Shown: positions 10,556-21,591 of the stretch, piece by piece
How the letters are laid out: the number at the start of each line of letters is the position of its first letter
Numbering within the stretch: the first letter of the stretch is position 1
DNA from: Thozetella sp. PMI_491
Taxonomy: Eukaryota > Ascomycota > Sordariomycetes > Chaetosphaeriales > Chaetosphaeriaceae
Length of the DNA stretch: 64,000 nt
Direction of reading: 5' to 3'
Assembly (NCBI GenBank): GCA_021432635.1
Contig: MU270024.1
Span: 806,001 to 870,000, forward strand
The notes under the pieces: model-generated
What the model was told of the DNA's origin: nothing
What the model saw: only the letters and a program-made list of their open reading frames with translations
Databases searched by the model: none
Position numbers and translations under genes: made by a program

Positions 10556-12850
10556 ATGGACTCGGTCGGATTCACGTGGGGCATTGAGAGCCACGAAAAC
10601 CCGGAAGCCAAACCGACAACGTGGATACGTCGGGCGGATGGATCGCCGGTCGTGCACCGAGAACTCCTCGAAGGTCAGATTCGCCTGCTTCAATTGGTAT
10701 CGAACCCCGAGGACGGCCCAATCCGTCTGTGCACGCTAGTAGGCCCCCTCGAGCATGCCCCACGGTACACGGCTGTGTCCTATGTTTGGGGAGATGCAAC
10801 GGAGACTGAGACAATATACGTCAACACTATCCCTTTCTCTATATCCAAGAGCCTAGCAGGGCTAATACGGCACTTCGGGAGCGACCAACCAGTTACAGCA
10901 ACGTGTGGAGATGCTACGCGCCGCTTCAATCTCATGTGGGCCGACGCACTGTGCATCAACCAGTCTGATGCGCAGGAAAAGACCAAGCAAGTGCGAATGA
11001 TGGCAGCCATCTACCAGAAAGCCCACGCGGTGATGGCATGGCTGGGCGAGGACAACGAAGATCAGTCGCTTGAAACGGCCATCGCCGGAATCGCGGGGAT
11101 CGGGACTCTCTTCTGGAACTCGGACGGGAAAGACCACAGCTGGGCCAAACAGTTGGCGGAAGCCGGCTTCTGGGATTATGAGAACACGGCAAGACTGGGC
11201 GAGCACAGGTCCATGGGAAATCCCGCCTGGGACGATATCAAGCAGTTCCTGACGCTTCCATACTGGTCCAGGAGCTGGATTGTTCAAGAAATGGTATTCG
11301 CCAAGAGCCTTTACTTCCAAGTTGGCTGGATTCGATTGAATCATGCCCAGCTGGTACAATTCACCATGTTTCTGCTCAGCTGCAAGGACCGGGAAATCAG
11401 TTCAGACGACCTCGGCTGTGACATGCAGCTCTGGCTCGAAATCTCGAGGCTGCATTACCTTCAAGAGACCATAGTATTCACTCAGAACGCGAGAATGAAG
11501 CTAGATTATGCTGCGGACCCTACCATCTTGGAGGATATCGATCGTTGGGTCCGAGAAGGCGAGGCAGGAATTGCGGGTTCGGCTTTCAAAATGATTCCTC
11601 CAAATTATCGAAACGCCCCGCCCGACACCCGCGAGGCATTTCGAAACACTCTGATGCCGTTTCGGAAACCAAAAGGCGACCTCCAAAGATCCATGGACCT
11701 ACTAGCAACAGACCCGCGAGACAAACTCTTTGCCTTCTATGGCATCAATGCCTGTCCGATCATTCCGGATTACCGCCAAGATACCAACACAGTATACCGA
11801 CTGGCGGGTCAAGAATGGGCTAGAAAGGGAGAGCTCGGATCTTACCTAAATCTTTGCGGGATTGGATATGGGACGAAGAGTTCCCTCGACCTTCCGACGT
11901 GGGTCCCGGATTGGGACAGCTTTGGCCGGGCACGACGGGCGCGTACGACCGCATTTTTTACCGGCATGGTGCGGTCCTCCCCCGAGAGTTTCTCTTCTGT
12001 CTTCTTCGTGGATTACGAAGGATACAAAGCGGCCAAGGGTTTAGATGACGTGCCGATGCTAGTTAGCGAGGACGGTTCTCGGTTGCAAGCAGCAGGGGTC
12101 ATATGCTCCGAGGCTATCACTGTGTATCAGCCAGACCACTGGAAGTACCTGAGCGACACCATCGACCTTTCAAAATACACGGTCGACAATGAAGTGAAGG
12201 CCATTAACCCACATGGTATGCCCCTCCTACAGTATATGATAAGGACCATCTTGGCCGATACATTCCTTAGGGCCAGTAGGAGATTGGGAATGGAAGCCAA
12301 GATCGCAGCTGGCGAAGCGGAGGAGCTTGCGAGGAGCTTGATAAAAGCTTTCCAAGGGATAGCAGCCACGGAGTACGGTGGAAGGAGAAATTACATTGAC
12401 AATACGTTCCCCTCATATGGGTGGAACAAAGATGAAGAGCCTTTCAACAGCTTCTGCCAGAGACAATTTATGTCGTGGCTGAGTGTGGGGCTCCCTGGCG
12501 CCCCCGAAGAACTCCGCCTTGGCTTCACCATATCATGGCCTACCACAGAGGACTATCTTGGATCCGATCAAGTTTCACAGGCCCTGGCGCACAAGCTAGT
12601 GACGAAGAACGTCGAAAGCTGCAGGATCTTTATGCTCGACGATGGCGGGATTGGGTTAGGGCCGTATTATATGCTGCCGGGTGATAAGGTGGTGGTCATC
12701 AGCGGATGCAACTTCCCGATTCTCCTTCGGCAGGAGGGAGAGTATTATAGACATGTCGGACCGTGCTTTGCACTTCACCTGATGCATGGACAGGCGGCGA
12801 AGCGAAAGTCGGAAAGAGCGGAAGACATGAAAACTTTCACAATCATATAG
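10556..12850 (+). CDS. HET-domain protein (het-6 type)
   Basis: Single exon, 764 residues, starting at ATG 10556. The three conserved HET blocks are present: YTAVSYVWGD (71-80), WADALCINQSDAQEK with the following helix to AWLGE (128-155), and WSRSWIVQEMVFAKS (from about 237). The remaining 500 residues, with DPRDKLFAFYGI and the LPTWVPDW block usual for het-6-type proteins, form the less conserved effector half. HET proteins mediate heterokaryon incompatibility or other non-self-triggered cell death in filamentous ascomycetes. No intron or break is visible. It is the first of three HET genes in the window and lies 0.6 kb from the HET-zinc-finger fusion, whose stop faces its own. Confidence 0.88.
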   Translation: MDSVGFTWGIESHENPEAKPTTWIRRADGSPVVHRELLEGQIRLLQLVSNPEDGPIRLCTLVGPLEHAPRYTAVSYVWGDATETETIYVNTIPFSISKSLAGLIRHFGSDQPVTATCGDATRRFNLMWADALCINQSDAQEKTKQVRMMAAIYQKAHAVMAWLGEDNEDQSLETAIAGIAGIGTLFWNSDGKDHSWAKQLAEAGFWDYENTARLGEHRSMGNPAWDDIKQFLTLPYWSRSWIVQEMVFAKSLYFQVGWIRLNHAQLVQFTMFLLSCKDREISSDDLGCDMQLWLEISRLHYLQETIVFTQNARMKLDYAADPTILEDIDRWVREGEAGIAGSAFKMIPPNYRNAPPDTREAFRNTLMPFRKPKGDLQRSMDLLATDPRDKLFAFYGINACPIIPDYRQDTNTVYRLAGQEWARKGELGSYLNLCGIGYGTKSSLDLPTWVPDWDSFGRARRARTTAFFTGMVRSSPESFSSVFFVDYEGYKAAKGLDDVPMLVSEDGSRLQAAGVICSEAITVYQPDHWKYLSDTIDLSKYTVDNEVKAINPHGMPLLQYMIRTILADTFLRASRRLGMEAKIAAGEAEELARSLIKAFQGIAATEYGGRRNYIDNTFPSYGWNKDEEPFNSFCQRQFMSWLSVGLPGAPEELRLGFTISWPTTEDYLGSDQVSQALAHKLVTKNVESCRIFMLDDGGIGLGPYYMLPGDKVVVISGCNFPILLRQEGEYYRHVGPCFALHLMHGQAAKRKSERAEDMKTFTII

Positions 12851-13466
12851 GAAATCGCCCTACCTCGATGATTAATAAAAGTGTGCATATCCACCTGCCG
12901 CCCTTCAGCTGCGTTGAATTCCTTAAGACGAGCGAATTATACTTTTGCGCTCCGGTGAAGGTTGATAAGGAACTACCACTTATTTACCAAGCAAGCTAAT
13001 AAATACATAATCACAGATATTATTGAAGAGTATATTCTAGAGACTTGGTAGATGACTGGTCAATGTGCCTGACAACAAATGTTAAACTCCGCGAATTTTA
13101 TCTAGAGAAACTTCGCCACGCCAAGAGGTCTCTTCTACAAGGGCTGTTGAACAACATGTCATGATACCCTGTCTTTCCTTGATCTTGCTTCCCGGACGCC
13201 GGGTCACATTTGCAGCACGGCCCTATTCCCATCTTGTTCGATGTGCCTATACTATCTGTACCAAGCTAGTTGACATGAAAGCTGTATTGTGGCAATCTTA
13301 GAAATATGAATTTATTAATTTCACCTTTTAATTATTTATTGGCAACAGGTAGCCATTTACTGTCCCGTTCATGCCCCTTCCATATTTGCAGGAGGGTTTA
13401 ATGCAACTGTACCGAGGATGAAATCATGACGATAAATATGAAATATATAGCTAGGCTAGGCTTGCC
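12851..13466. other. Spacer between convergent HET genes
   Basis: 3' flanks of two convergent genes; AT-rich, no coding or repeat signal noticed. Confidence 0.6.
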
Positions 13467-15866
13467 TCACAAGAATGACTGCGATAGGAAACCGCGTAAC
13501 ATGTCCAAAATTTCCCCAGCTCTCCCACAGGGCGACTGAGATAGGTCGCTCTCATCCAGCGTGAGTCTTGAAACAAGATCGTCAACCATCTGCTCTAATG
13601 TGGTTGTATATAATGCCTCTAGCCCTCGCTCCTCATCTTGAACTTTTTTGTAATCTCTCAGGCCCTTATCCTTTAGGAATCTTGCGACAAGTCGCTGTCC
13701 GTTATTTGCCCAGTAGTCGCGTAGAACGCCAACGGCCAACTCGGTATTTCTCATCAGGTGCGCCCTTGCAGGTCGGTCAACACCTCGAAAGACAATGTCC
13801 CAGACAGCGAACCACTGCTCCTCGGCGGAGAACATCGGGTCTGGTTTCCGCGCAAGCTGTTGCATCTGGTTCTCGGAGATACCATCAGGGGCACGTGACG
13901 GGCGTAAGGGACATGACCTGGCTATAATATGGCGATTGCACACCTCTGAGGTAAGGAAGGTCTCATGGCACATCGGGCAAGATAGAGGGCGCCGATGTGC
14001 AATCCAGAGATGCTTTTTTACGTCGCTAATAGTCTGGAGGTTGGCACGCGTCAGACAAGTCTGGTACATCTGGCAATCGTAAATATAGAACGGACATGCG
14101 AATGCAGGCGATGCAACGAGTCGATGACTATCAACAAGGACGTTTTCTTTGTCCTCTGGATTAACAAGCTGCTTTCGAGTGTCGAATTCAATACCAGAAT
14201 CGTGCTGGGGCTTGCAAGACTCATGCGTGGGGGCAATAGCGCCGTCTTTAGAAGGGTTGCTGGAGATGTAGGAAGCGAAGTTTCTAATGGCGAATTGTGA
14301 GAGTTCATCTTTGACTTTCGCAAAAGGGTGTTCTGAGTCTAAGCTGGGTTTCTCTGGAAGGACAGAGGTAAATAAATCCATGTCATCCTCCGCGTAGTGA
14401 TCATCTGTCGTTGACGAGCATACAGTTGATAGCCGCGCATCTTCATCGTCCGAGTCGCCTGCGTGTAGAGGCTCCTGGAGAATGCCATCACGGTCAGTTT
14501 GGTCGAAATCAGGCGGATAGGTCTGTGTGGTGGAATCATCCAAGTCCCTCATACATTGGATTTCCTCTACGGAGTAATCGTGGCTGATAGCAGAGTCGAG
14601 CCCTCTTCCGCTGTAAACAGATGGGGGCTGTCCGAAAGCAGATATTGTAACAGAAGAAGCTTGAGAACCACACGAAAAGGCAGTTTTACTGTATTTATCT
14701 TCCGGCCTAGGTGAGTTCTGTGTGACTGAAGTGTTCATGGTAAATGGAATGACGCGAGGTTCATCATTGGCACGCCTTATGTTTATAGAATCCCTGGGTT
14801 GTATTTTGCGAGGAACGAGTATCTTTCGCGGGGTTGATACGTTTATTTGGCGGTGATTAAATATATGATCCGATGTATATCGTACGAAACGGTGGGACTG
14901 AGCCTGAAAGGGTACTCCAAGACAAGTGGTTCCGTCCTCGGTCTGAAGTTCCAGTACGAGAGTTTGATATAGGCCCTCTATGACGCCGAAGCTAGCATCG
15001 ATAATGAAACCCCCAGCACTCACGTATATATGGCCTTGAATATGAAGTGGTGCAGTGATAGATGTATCTGCAAAGTGACTGAAATCCGAAGGAGAGGTAG
15101 CGAACAACCCTCGATACTCCGGACTGCCTGATGACTGCCAAGCTAGAATTGTTGCGTCGTCTGTAGCTCTCAAGATTTCGTCTTGCAGTCGGAGGAATGC
15201 TATTGGACCTTCTCCGTAAATGATCGACATGTTCACTCCAAATATTCCCAAGAGTGAATAGGCAACATCTTCAGGTAATGTAGCTTGGCGATGAGCTGCC
15301 CAGGACATCTTTCGCCCGACCGAGAAGTCGGATAGGCATTCGGAACTCTCTAAAGCAGCTACGTCCACCTTGGTAATATCAGACAAGAGGGATAAAAGTA
15401 ACCGCTTATTGCCGATTGGAGTCCACTGGCTGTCGTAAAACTCGACCGATTGAGGCGCAATCAGTTCTTGAAGAGTCCAGCAGCGTTGCAACCAACCGCA
15501 GCCACGAAGCTGACTTTCAAGATCCTCTTGGACATAATTAACATCGTCGAGGTACACAATGCACACTTGGCAGTTTTGAAACCAGCGGAAATTGGAGTTG
15601 ATAGCTTCGGACAGCTCTTCGGTCGAACTTTTGTCTACGCAGGCTGTGTGGGCCCAGAGCCAGCTATATCCGAGGCCTTGTGCCACAGAGCAAGCAGTTT
15701 TGACTTTTTCATCATCTGAGTCTGAAGGATCCGAGGTGTCGCTCATCGAGTCCACCCAGAAGACGTCGCCTTCTTTCCAACAAGAGGACAGCGCCGCATA
15801 GGGAGGAATATGTGTAGCACTGCGGAACGTGTAGAGTTGTAATGTAGCCGTGCATAGGAGTTTCAT
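13467..15866 (-). CDS. HET domain fused to an atypical double zinc finger
   Basis: Single exon, 799 residues, ATG at 15866. Residues 1-240 are a HET domain of the HET-D/HET-E class: IPPYAALSSCW, CVDKSSTEELSEAINSNFRW, GWLQRCWTLQELIAP, and the LPEDVAYSLLGIFGVN and IYGEG blocks. Residues 240-585 are a linker, acidic and Ser/Asp-rich from about 450. At 589-652 lies the array's zinc-finger module: C-x12-C-x14-H-x4-H, then C-x2-C-x12-H-x5-C. The module continues with EEQWFAVWDIVFRG (683-696) and a helical tail with TLEQMVDDL. HET-D/E-class HET domains usually sit in front of NACHT-WD40 receptors; here the zinc-finger module takes that place. The open frame across the junction argues against an artefact. 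Cell-death signalling is expected of the HET part; the role of the zinc finger is unknown. Confidence 0.88.
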   Translation of the reverse strand: MKLLCTATLQLYTFRSATHIPPYAALSSCWKEGDVFWVDSMSDTSDPSDSDDEKVKTACSVAQGLGYSWLWAHTACVDKSSTEELSEAINSNFRWFQNCQVCIVYLDDVNYVQEDLESQLRGCGWLQRCWTLQELIAPQSVEFYDSQWTPIGNKRLLLSLLSDITKVDVAALESSECLSDFSVGRKMSWAAHRQATLPEDVAYSLLGIFGVNMSIIYGEGPIAFLRLQDEILRATDDATILAWQSSGSPEYRGLFATSPSDFSHFADTSITAPLHIQGHIYVSAGGFIIDASFGVIEGLYQTLVLELQTEDGTTCLGVPFQAQSHRFVRYTSDHIFNHRQINVSTPRKILVPRKIQPRDSINIRRANDEPRVIPFTMNTSVTQNSPRPEDKYSKTAFSCGSQASSVTISAFGQPPSVYSGRGLDSAISHDYSVEEIQCMRDLDDSTTQTYPPDFDQTDRDGILQEPLHAGDSDDEDARLSTVCSSTTDDHYAEDDMDLFTSVLPEKPSLDSEHPFAKVKDELSQFAIRNFASYISSNPSKDGAIAPTHESCKPQHDSGIEFDTRKQLVNPEDKENVLVDSHRLVASPAFACPFYIYDCQMYQTCLTRANLQTISDVKKHLWIAHRRPLSCPMCHETFLTSEVCNRHIIARSCPLRPSRAPDGISENQMQQLARKPDPMFSAEEQWFAVWDIVFRGVDRPARAHLMRNTELAVGVLRDYWANNGQRLVARFLKDKGLRDYKKVQDEERGLEALYTTTLEQMVDDLVSRLTLDESDLSQSPCGRAGEILDMLRGFLSQSFL

Positions 15867-17322
15867 GTTTCATGTCGACGAGGTGTTAAAATTGAATAAA
15901 GACGGAATATATGATTTTCTTTCTTTTTTTTTAAAGAAAAGGGTTGATGAGATATAACCTTGCGAAGAATTCCAAATTTAAGGGGGGTTATATAGGCTTA
16001 CATATCCTTCCCCCTCCAACCAGCCACATCGCATCGGCACAAGTGGTGCCCGGGTATAAACACCACATCAAGAAGGTTGTTTGCCCCTCACCTGCACGTG
16101 ACAGTAAAGTTTTTAATGTGAATGACAAACAAATCTCGATTCAAGAGGCGATTTCCAAATACCTTTAGCATCCCGATCCTAGCACTCGGGTGCATGGAGG
16201 AAGATCGGCACGCCGTACTGGGGGGCAGCGTAACAACCCCAAATTCACAACATCCTTCATCCATAGGTCAATGGTAGCTTTGTTATGAAAGATAAGTGGC
16301 CACAAGGCTGCGCACAAGGCTGCGCACAAAGTGGACACATTTAACTACCTACCGAACATGTCAAACTCACCGAGCAGCCTACCTGCGCCTTGCTCAAGGC
16401 AAATGCGATTGATAGGGCAAAAATCTCCAGATATCACTTTTTCGGAGCATAATGGTAGGGCTGGAGTGCATTTATCTGTTAAGGGCTATATCTTGCTCAA
16501 ATCATTTCTCACAGCCGACACACAAAAAACTGCTGAGCCTCGGCGACCGTGCTTTGTCTGTGTGCATGGATTCACTCAACAAACGAGGCGGCATCCAACT
16601 GTGTTTATACAGCAAAGCAGGAACTAATGGCGTTATGGAATAACATGGGATGCAGGATAGAGAGCCTAGCCCTATTTAGATAGTATACCTCTTTTTCTAG
16701 TCTTTCTACTAGTTATTCCTATCATCCTTTCGAAACGTGTCATGTTACTTAGCCAGCCCGCCATTTACCTTCGTACATGAAAATCATTACCTACCTGGTC
16801 AAGGAAATCAACAGCGTGTTCTATGTAAATAGAATCCTTAGATCCATTCTCGTAGCCTCCCTGTAGTGACATGAACATATATCCATAACATGCCTCTGTA
16901 GAAGGTCGCAAAGCCAGTACGTGTGACATCTAGATGAGACAGCAAAATAGAAAGGCCACCCAAGCTCTCATTTATAACAGCACAAGAAGCGATGGAAATA
17001 CGGATGAAATAAACCCGACAAATAAAAAGTTACGAGGTCAAAGGAATACCAGAGTCGTGTCCCACAGTTCGAATTGACCGCTACAAGCCAACGAACCCAA
17101 TCCACTACAGAAAGCAGCTCGAAAACCTCGTGACGCTGTATTTCAAACATAATATCAGCAAGGATTTCTGTGAGAGAATAAATAGAGGCTTATGGAGAGT
17201 TTAGAAAGTCAGAAAGGGGGTTGCCGGGGTGCCTACGGTGAAGGTTTGAGGTATAGTACCAAGATATGGAGATGATCCCGTTGATATATCGCAGCGATTG
17301 AAGTGATGCCCATTGCTCAGTT
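15867..17322. other. Gene-free stretch in the zinc-finger array
   Basis: About 1.45 kb of upstream DNA of the HET-zinc-finger gene and 3' flank of the next. Includes a poly-T/A run near 15920-15940. No coding relic recognised. Confidence 0.5.
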
Positions 17323-19035
17323 CTAGTTAGGTAGGCTTCCCGAAGAACCTGACGTGTCCGTGCCGTTGTATCCGTTCGGATCGCGTAGTTCCTCGGAAGG
17401 TTCGTTACGGTACCACGCTCCTTCTGAGTGTTCATCGAGCAGAAGGAAAGTAGAAGTATCACTGGCGCTATTTGAAAGAATAATACTGGGAGTCGCGGGC
17501 AGGTCTGCCCAAGCGTTTTCTGGGGGCGCTGCCGACAAGTTGGATGGGAATCCTGCTCGTGCCGAAAGGTCGGACGTGTCGAAGTCGGCAGACACTTGAC
17601 TCGATTCACCAAGGCTCAGCCATGGTGGCTGTGCTGAGAGACTTTGGTTGTTGATATAGGGATTTGCTATGCTTTGGAGATCGTCGAAATGTGGCTGGGC
17701 TCCTGAAGTCTGTGGCGGGATGCGTTCGAGTTCCACCAGTGCTGCAAAGTCGCCCGTGTTTAGGTTGGAACCATAAGTCGCCAGGCTCGGCCGATCTAGG
17801 ACTATCCTTGACAGCCGTCCCAGGGCGTTATGGATGTTATTGTCGCGATATAATGTATCCTGGGAATTGCTGGAGTCCGGCTGGACAGCTATGTGCTGGT
17901 GTAATACGGTGATGATGGGAACGACAACCTCGTGCAAGGCGGGGATCAAAGGATCGCCTTGCGGTAGACGAGTCATTTGCTGAATTTGTTGCATGAAATC
18001 GCCACTAGCTATATGGAGCGTGGTTTCGGCTTCCACGAACTCCACGGCCTCGGTTCGACGATAAGTAACGTATGGCGACATCGGGTGGGGTACGCCTGGG
18101 AACAGGATGTCCCAGATCTCGAACCATCGCTCGACTTCTTGCCGTGGAGTGCGATCTTCACCGCGGGCTCTAATCTCAGATACCTGTTCACGGGTCGCTC
18201 CTGGAATATTGAAGTCTCTCTGCTGGCAGTTGGGTTGCCGGACATGTTGATCACGAAGCTCATCATTTTCGAAAATGTCGCCACAGGTAGGGCAGTGAGG
18301 TGGCTGAAGATGCTTTCGATAGAGATGCTGTCGTACGTCACTAACGTGTCTAAACTTGTGTCTCGCACATTCATGATATTCTTCTCTGTCGAACTTGTAA
18401 AAGTGACAGGCGAGAAACTGCCCCTCGGAGCGGTTCCTACTGCTAGAGGGAGATGTCTTACACCGCCGCCTGCTCCTTCCCTCAGATGCGCGACCCAGTC
18501 GCTTCTGTACTTTGTCGCTGGGCCTCTGAGGGTTGTTGAGCAGGGATAGACAAGAGGTCAAGTCTTGGGTATGACTGTACCCCTGGCAGACGCCCGTCTC
18601 ATCTTGATCTTCGGGGCTGCGGGGAAAAGAAATAAAGAAAGCTCGATATATTTCAGCAGTCAGAGGCTCTTGTGGGCGACCACGTGTCCAGTCTGCTCGG
18701 TAGAGACCCAAGCATGTTACGATCAAACGATGCTTGATAGGATTCGTGGTATCAGGCGGTCCGGCTATTTGATCGTTGCCGATAGCTCTATCTGGCTTCT
18801 CGCCAATTGCTTCGTCCGGTCGGTCCTCGTTTGTGCTAACCTTGTCGCCGGCGAAAGTTGTGGCCGTTTCGTGCACGGTGGCTACATCGGTTCGTCGGAG
18901 ACGATGCTTGGAAAAAGGGTTGCTTCGAAAGCTGGAAGTGATGCGCGAGATGGTGGAAGCCTATCGTCCGATTAAACAGGTCAACCAGTCAGTGCTAGGG
19001 GAGCCGTCAAGAAGTATAGTAACCTCCTCGGGCAT
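17323..19035 (-). CDS. Zinc-finger array protein (paralogue B)
   Basis: The long open frame 17323-18960 has no ATG at its front. It opens right after a good acceptor (gatag) at 18961-18962. A short first exon, ATG at 19035 to 19024 (MPEE), with a 63-base intron 18961-19023 and a branch-like ctgac, restores a start and gives about 549 residues. The polar basic N-terminal half is followed by the finger module from about residue 186: C-x12-C-x13-H-x4-H, then C-x2-C-x12-H-x5-C. Next come ERWFEIWDILFPG and MSPYV, then a long Ser/Asn/Gln-rich tail. An additional intron ending at tttccccgcag in the N-terminal region is possible but could not be fixed in frame. Same strand as the HET fusion. Nuclear or regulatory role is only inferred. 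Confidence 0.72.
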
Positions 19036-21591
19036 GTACTGACTAGTATTCCCCGCGGTCCTTTGGTAGGGCTATTATTCTGGGAGTAAAAAAGGCGCTC
19101 GCCTCTTGGAGGATTTTCGGCTACGACTCCCATTGTCGCTCGAAGACTGATAAGGACAGTGTGGCGGGCGGAGGGAGAGCTGATAAGACAGGAAAGGTGG
19201 TATCGACGAGCGCTGGTGGTAGGTTAATGGGTTGCCGCCTCACACAAACACCCTCACACCCACCCACACAAACACACACAGAGCAGAAGATGACGATCAG
19301 ATTGTGGAGAGATTAAGGGGATGATCACGAAATAGAAATATATTTAACGGCAACAACCTGACTCCAACATATTACATCTGACGGATTCTTTCCGCCGTAA
19401 ATAATAAGCCTCTATTGGAGGGACGGTACACATTTGGGTACGGTCAATCTTCTCCCCCAGAAATGATGAGGGGCTACTTGCCTATACACTGAGCACGGCT
19501 TCCCTCAAGGCTTTCGCATGCTTCCACGGAAGCCGGGCAAAGCCCCGAGGCATTCAAGCCTCCTACCGCTTGGCCTCGGTATGCAATGTAGTCTATAACA
19601 AAACAGTCCGACTAGATTGGCCGGCGCGGCGCCTGAACGTAGCGAAACCCTCGCTTGTCTTCACGAATATAGACCAAATTATCCCAACTCCGAGAATTCT
19701 TTTCCCTTTTTCGTTCTTCGTCAAGCTCTTTTATTGCGATCCAACCTTGAACCATGAAGAAGGGTTTAGTGTTAAGATTGTGGTCCCTTTTCAGACCCCA
19801 GGGCCTCAAGGGACAAGATGTAAGCACCCAGGAAATCGTGTCGAGACGGAAGCACCTTCCAATCTTAGCGATTCGGCTACGCTGTTGTGCACAGAAAGCC
19901 GAAGGCGCTGACGTAGTCGAGCGAAGGCGGTGTAGCCCTCAGAGCTGGTCCCGTAGAGTGGTTCAACGCATTTGCTCTGACGGAACTTGTGCGATACTGT
20001 TGTCTGGATAAAGTGTGCCTTACCTTGATGACGACTGGTTTTGGGCACTGCAGGTGCAGAGAAGTAGGAGGGAACGGCCTGCAGGTGGGTGCATGACGAC
20101 TATTTATCACTGGTGGAGGAGGCAGGGCAAACAAACCCCTCAATGCACTCCGTCCCACGCCCGCAGGTCCATACCCTTTCCCTTTTTCGAGCCTTGGTCT
20201 TAATAACTGTTGAGAATCACCAGAGCCACATCAAACTTGGCAATTTTTCTTGGCCCTGAGGGATCGAAGTTGGGCTTAGTTTCCTTGTCGGCATATCCTC
20301 TGTTCCGACCACCCGGAGCCCAACCATGGAGGCTCTATTCTACTGGATCAGCCCGCAGGTACCCAAACTCCTGTTTGTACGAGCAGAGTTTTCCAACGCC
20401 CGTCAGCAGCTACGCCCTTCAATCCCACCCCGAAAGGCTGGCTTCTATCTGAGGGAGCATGTACTCCTCGTGGAAGAGCTTGAAGGATCAAATGTTGATT
20501 CCCATCGATTTTTCTTATTCATAATAACAATAGAAATAGAGGCCGGTCTAACTGTCTTTCAACATGACATTAAGTTGAAGTGCAGTGTGAATCTCGAAAT
20601 GACTTGTAAAGCAATTCGCTAAAGATGTATCAAACCACGTTCGCTTGTATTTAGGGATACTTATGCCGTACATGAATGTAGCGAAATGGATGCTGCATAG
20701 GTTCCAAGCCACCGCTGGTATAATTGCTGCGGCCAGTATGTAATTCAGATATACGCTATATGTTCCCACCAACTGTTGTCTAGCCTTACAGCTGGGCTAC
20801 ACAATTTATGGTGGTGGCTATGCGGCAACTGTACACGTCAGACAGCCTTTCGTCTCTCGTCGCCTGCCCCGTCGGAACTTTACGAGGGCCTCGGATATTT
20901 CCGGCTCCAGGGATAGTTTAGTATCGAAATAACAAATGTACATCACCATCAGGAGATTGATTTTAGGCACAGCCCTCAGGCGCAGCCTTCACGGGAGACA
21001 CGTCTACACAACCGTGGAGTGACCCACGTCACTTCTATCCTCGATTGGTCACGCAGAAGGAACATTTCTTTCGCCCAGCAAGCCCTGGCGGCGCCATTCT
21101 TGAATTCGCCTACACAAATGTGTAAGGCTGTCTTACCGTTGACCAATCAACTCGAGGGCGCACATCCTTCTGCTCAAGGAAAAAGCCAATTTCTGTTAAG
21201 CCATGCGTGGTATTACCAACGTTAGGCAGGCGTGTTTCTTCTAGTAGGTAGTATCCAGCGAACCTAATTGATCCAACACTTTCAATTATGCATTATCATC
21301 ATTTAGGAATCCATCAGGTGAAAATTCGGCGGGTCCCCCACGTACGAACCGCCGAGATGTAGGCCGCGAGACACAGGTACCAAGACCCTAACTAGTAAGG
21401 ATTCGGATGAGTATTCCGAACATTTCATATTTAAATTAAAGGCCGGACCTAAATATAGCCTTTGGAAACTTTGAAAGGCTATCTCATTAACTCTTTATGC
21501 CCACGATATGGTTGTTCATTGTTTTTGACTCTACTCCCCCATCATTTAGGTATCACGGGAAACGCTCACCTATCCCTTCAAATTGACAGCT
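19036..21591. other. Long divergent spacer
   Basis: 2.5 kb between divergently transcribed paralogues B and C. Several open frames of 60-110 codons occur but show no domain or family character. No transposase pieces recognised. Confidence 0.5.
19241..19281. repeat. CA-rich low-complexity tract
   Basis: Imperfect CACACA/CCCACA tract about 0.2 kb upstream of paralogue B, in its likely promoter. Confidence 0.75.

Noticed and set aside
20326-20622. 98-codon open frame on the plus strand
   Set aside because: No family character; lies in a long spacer between divergent genes.
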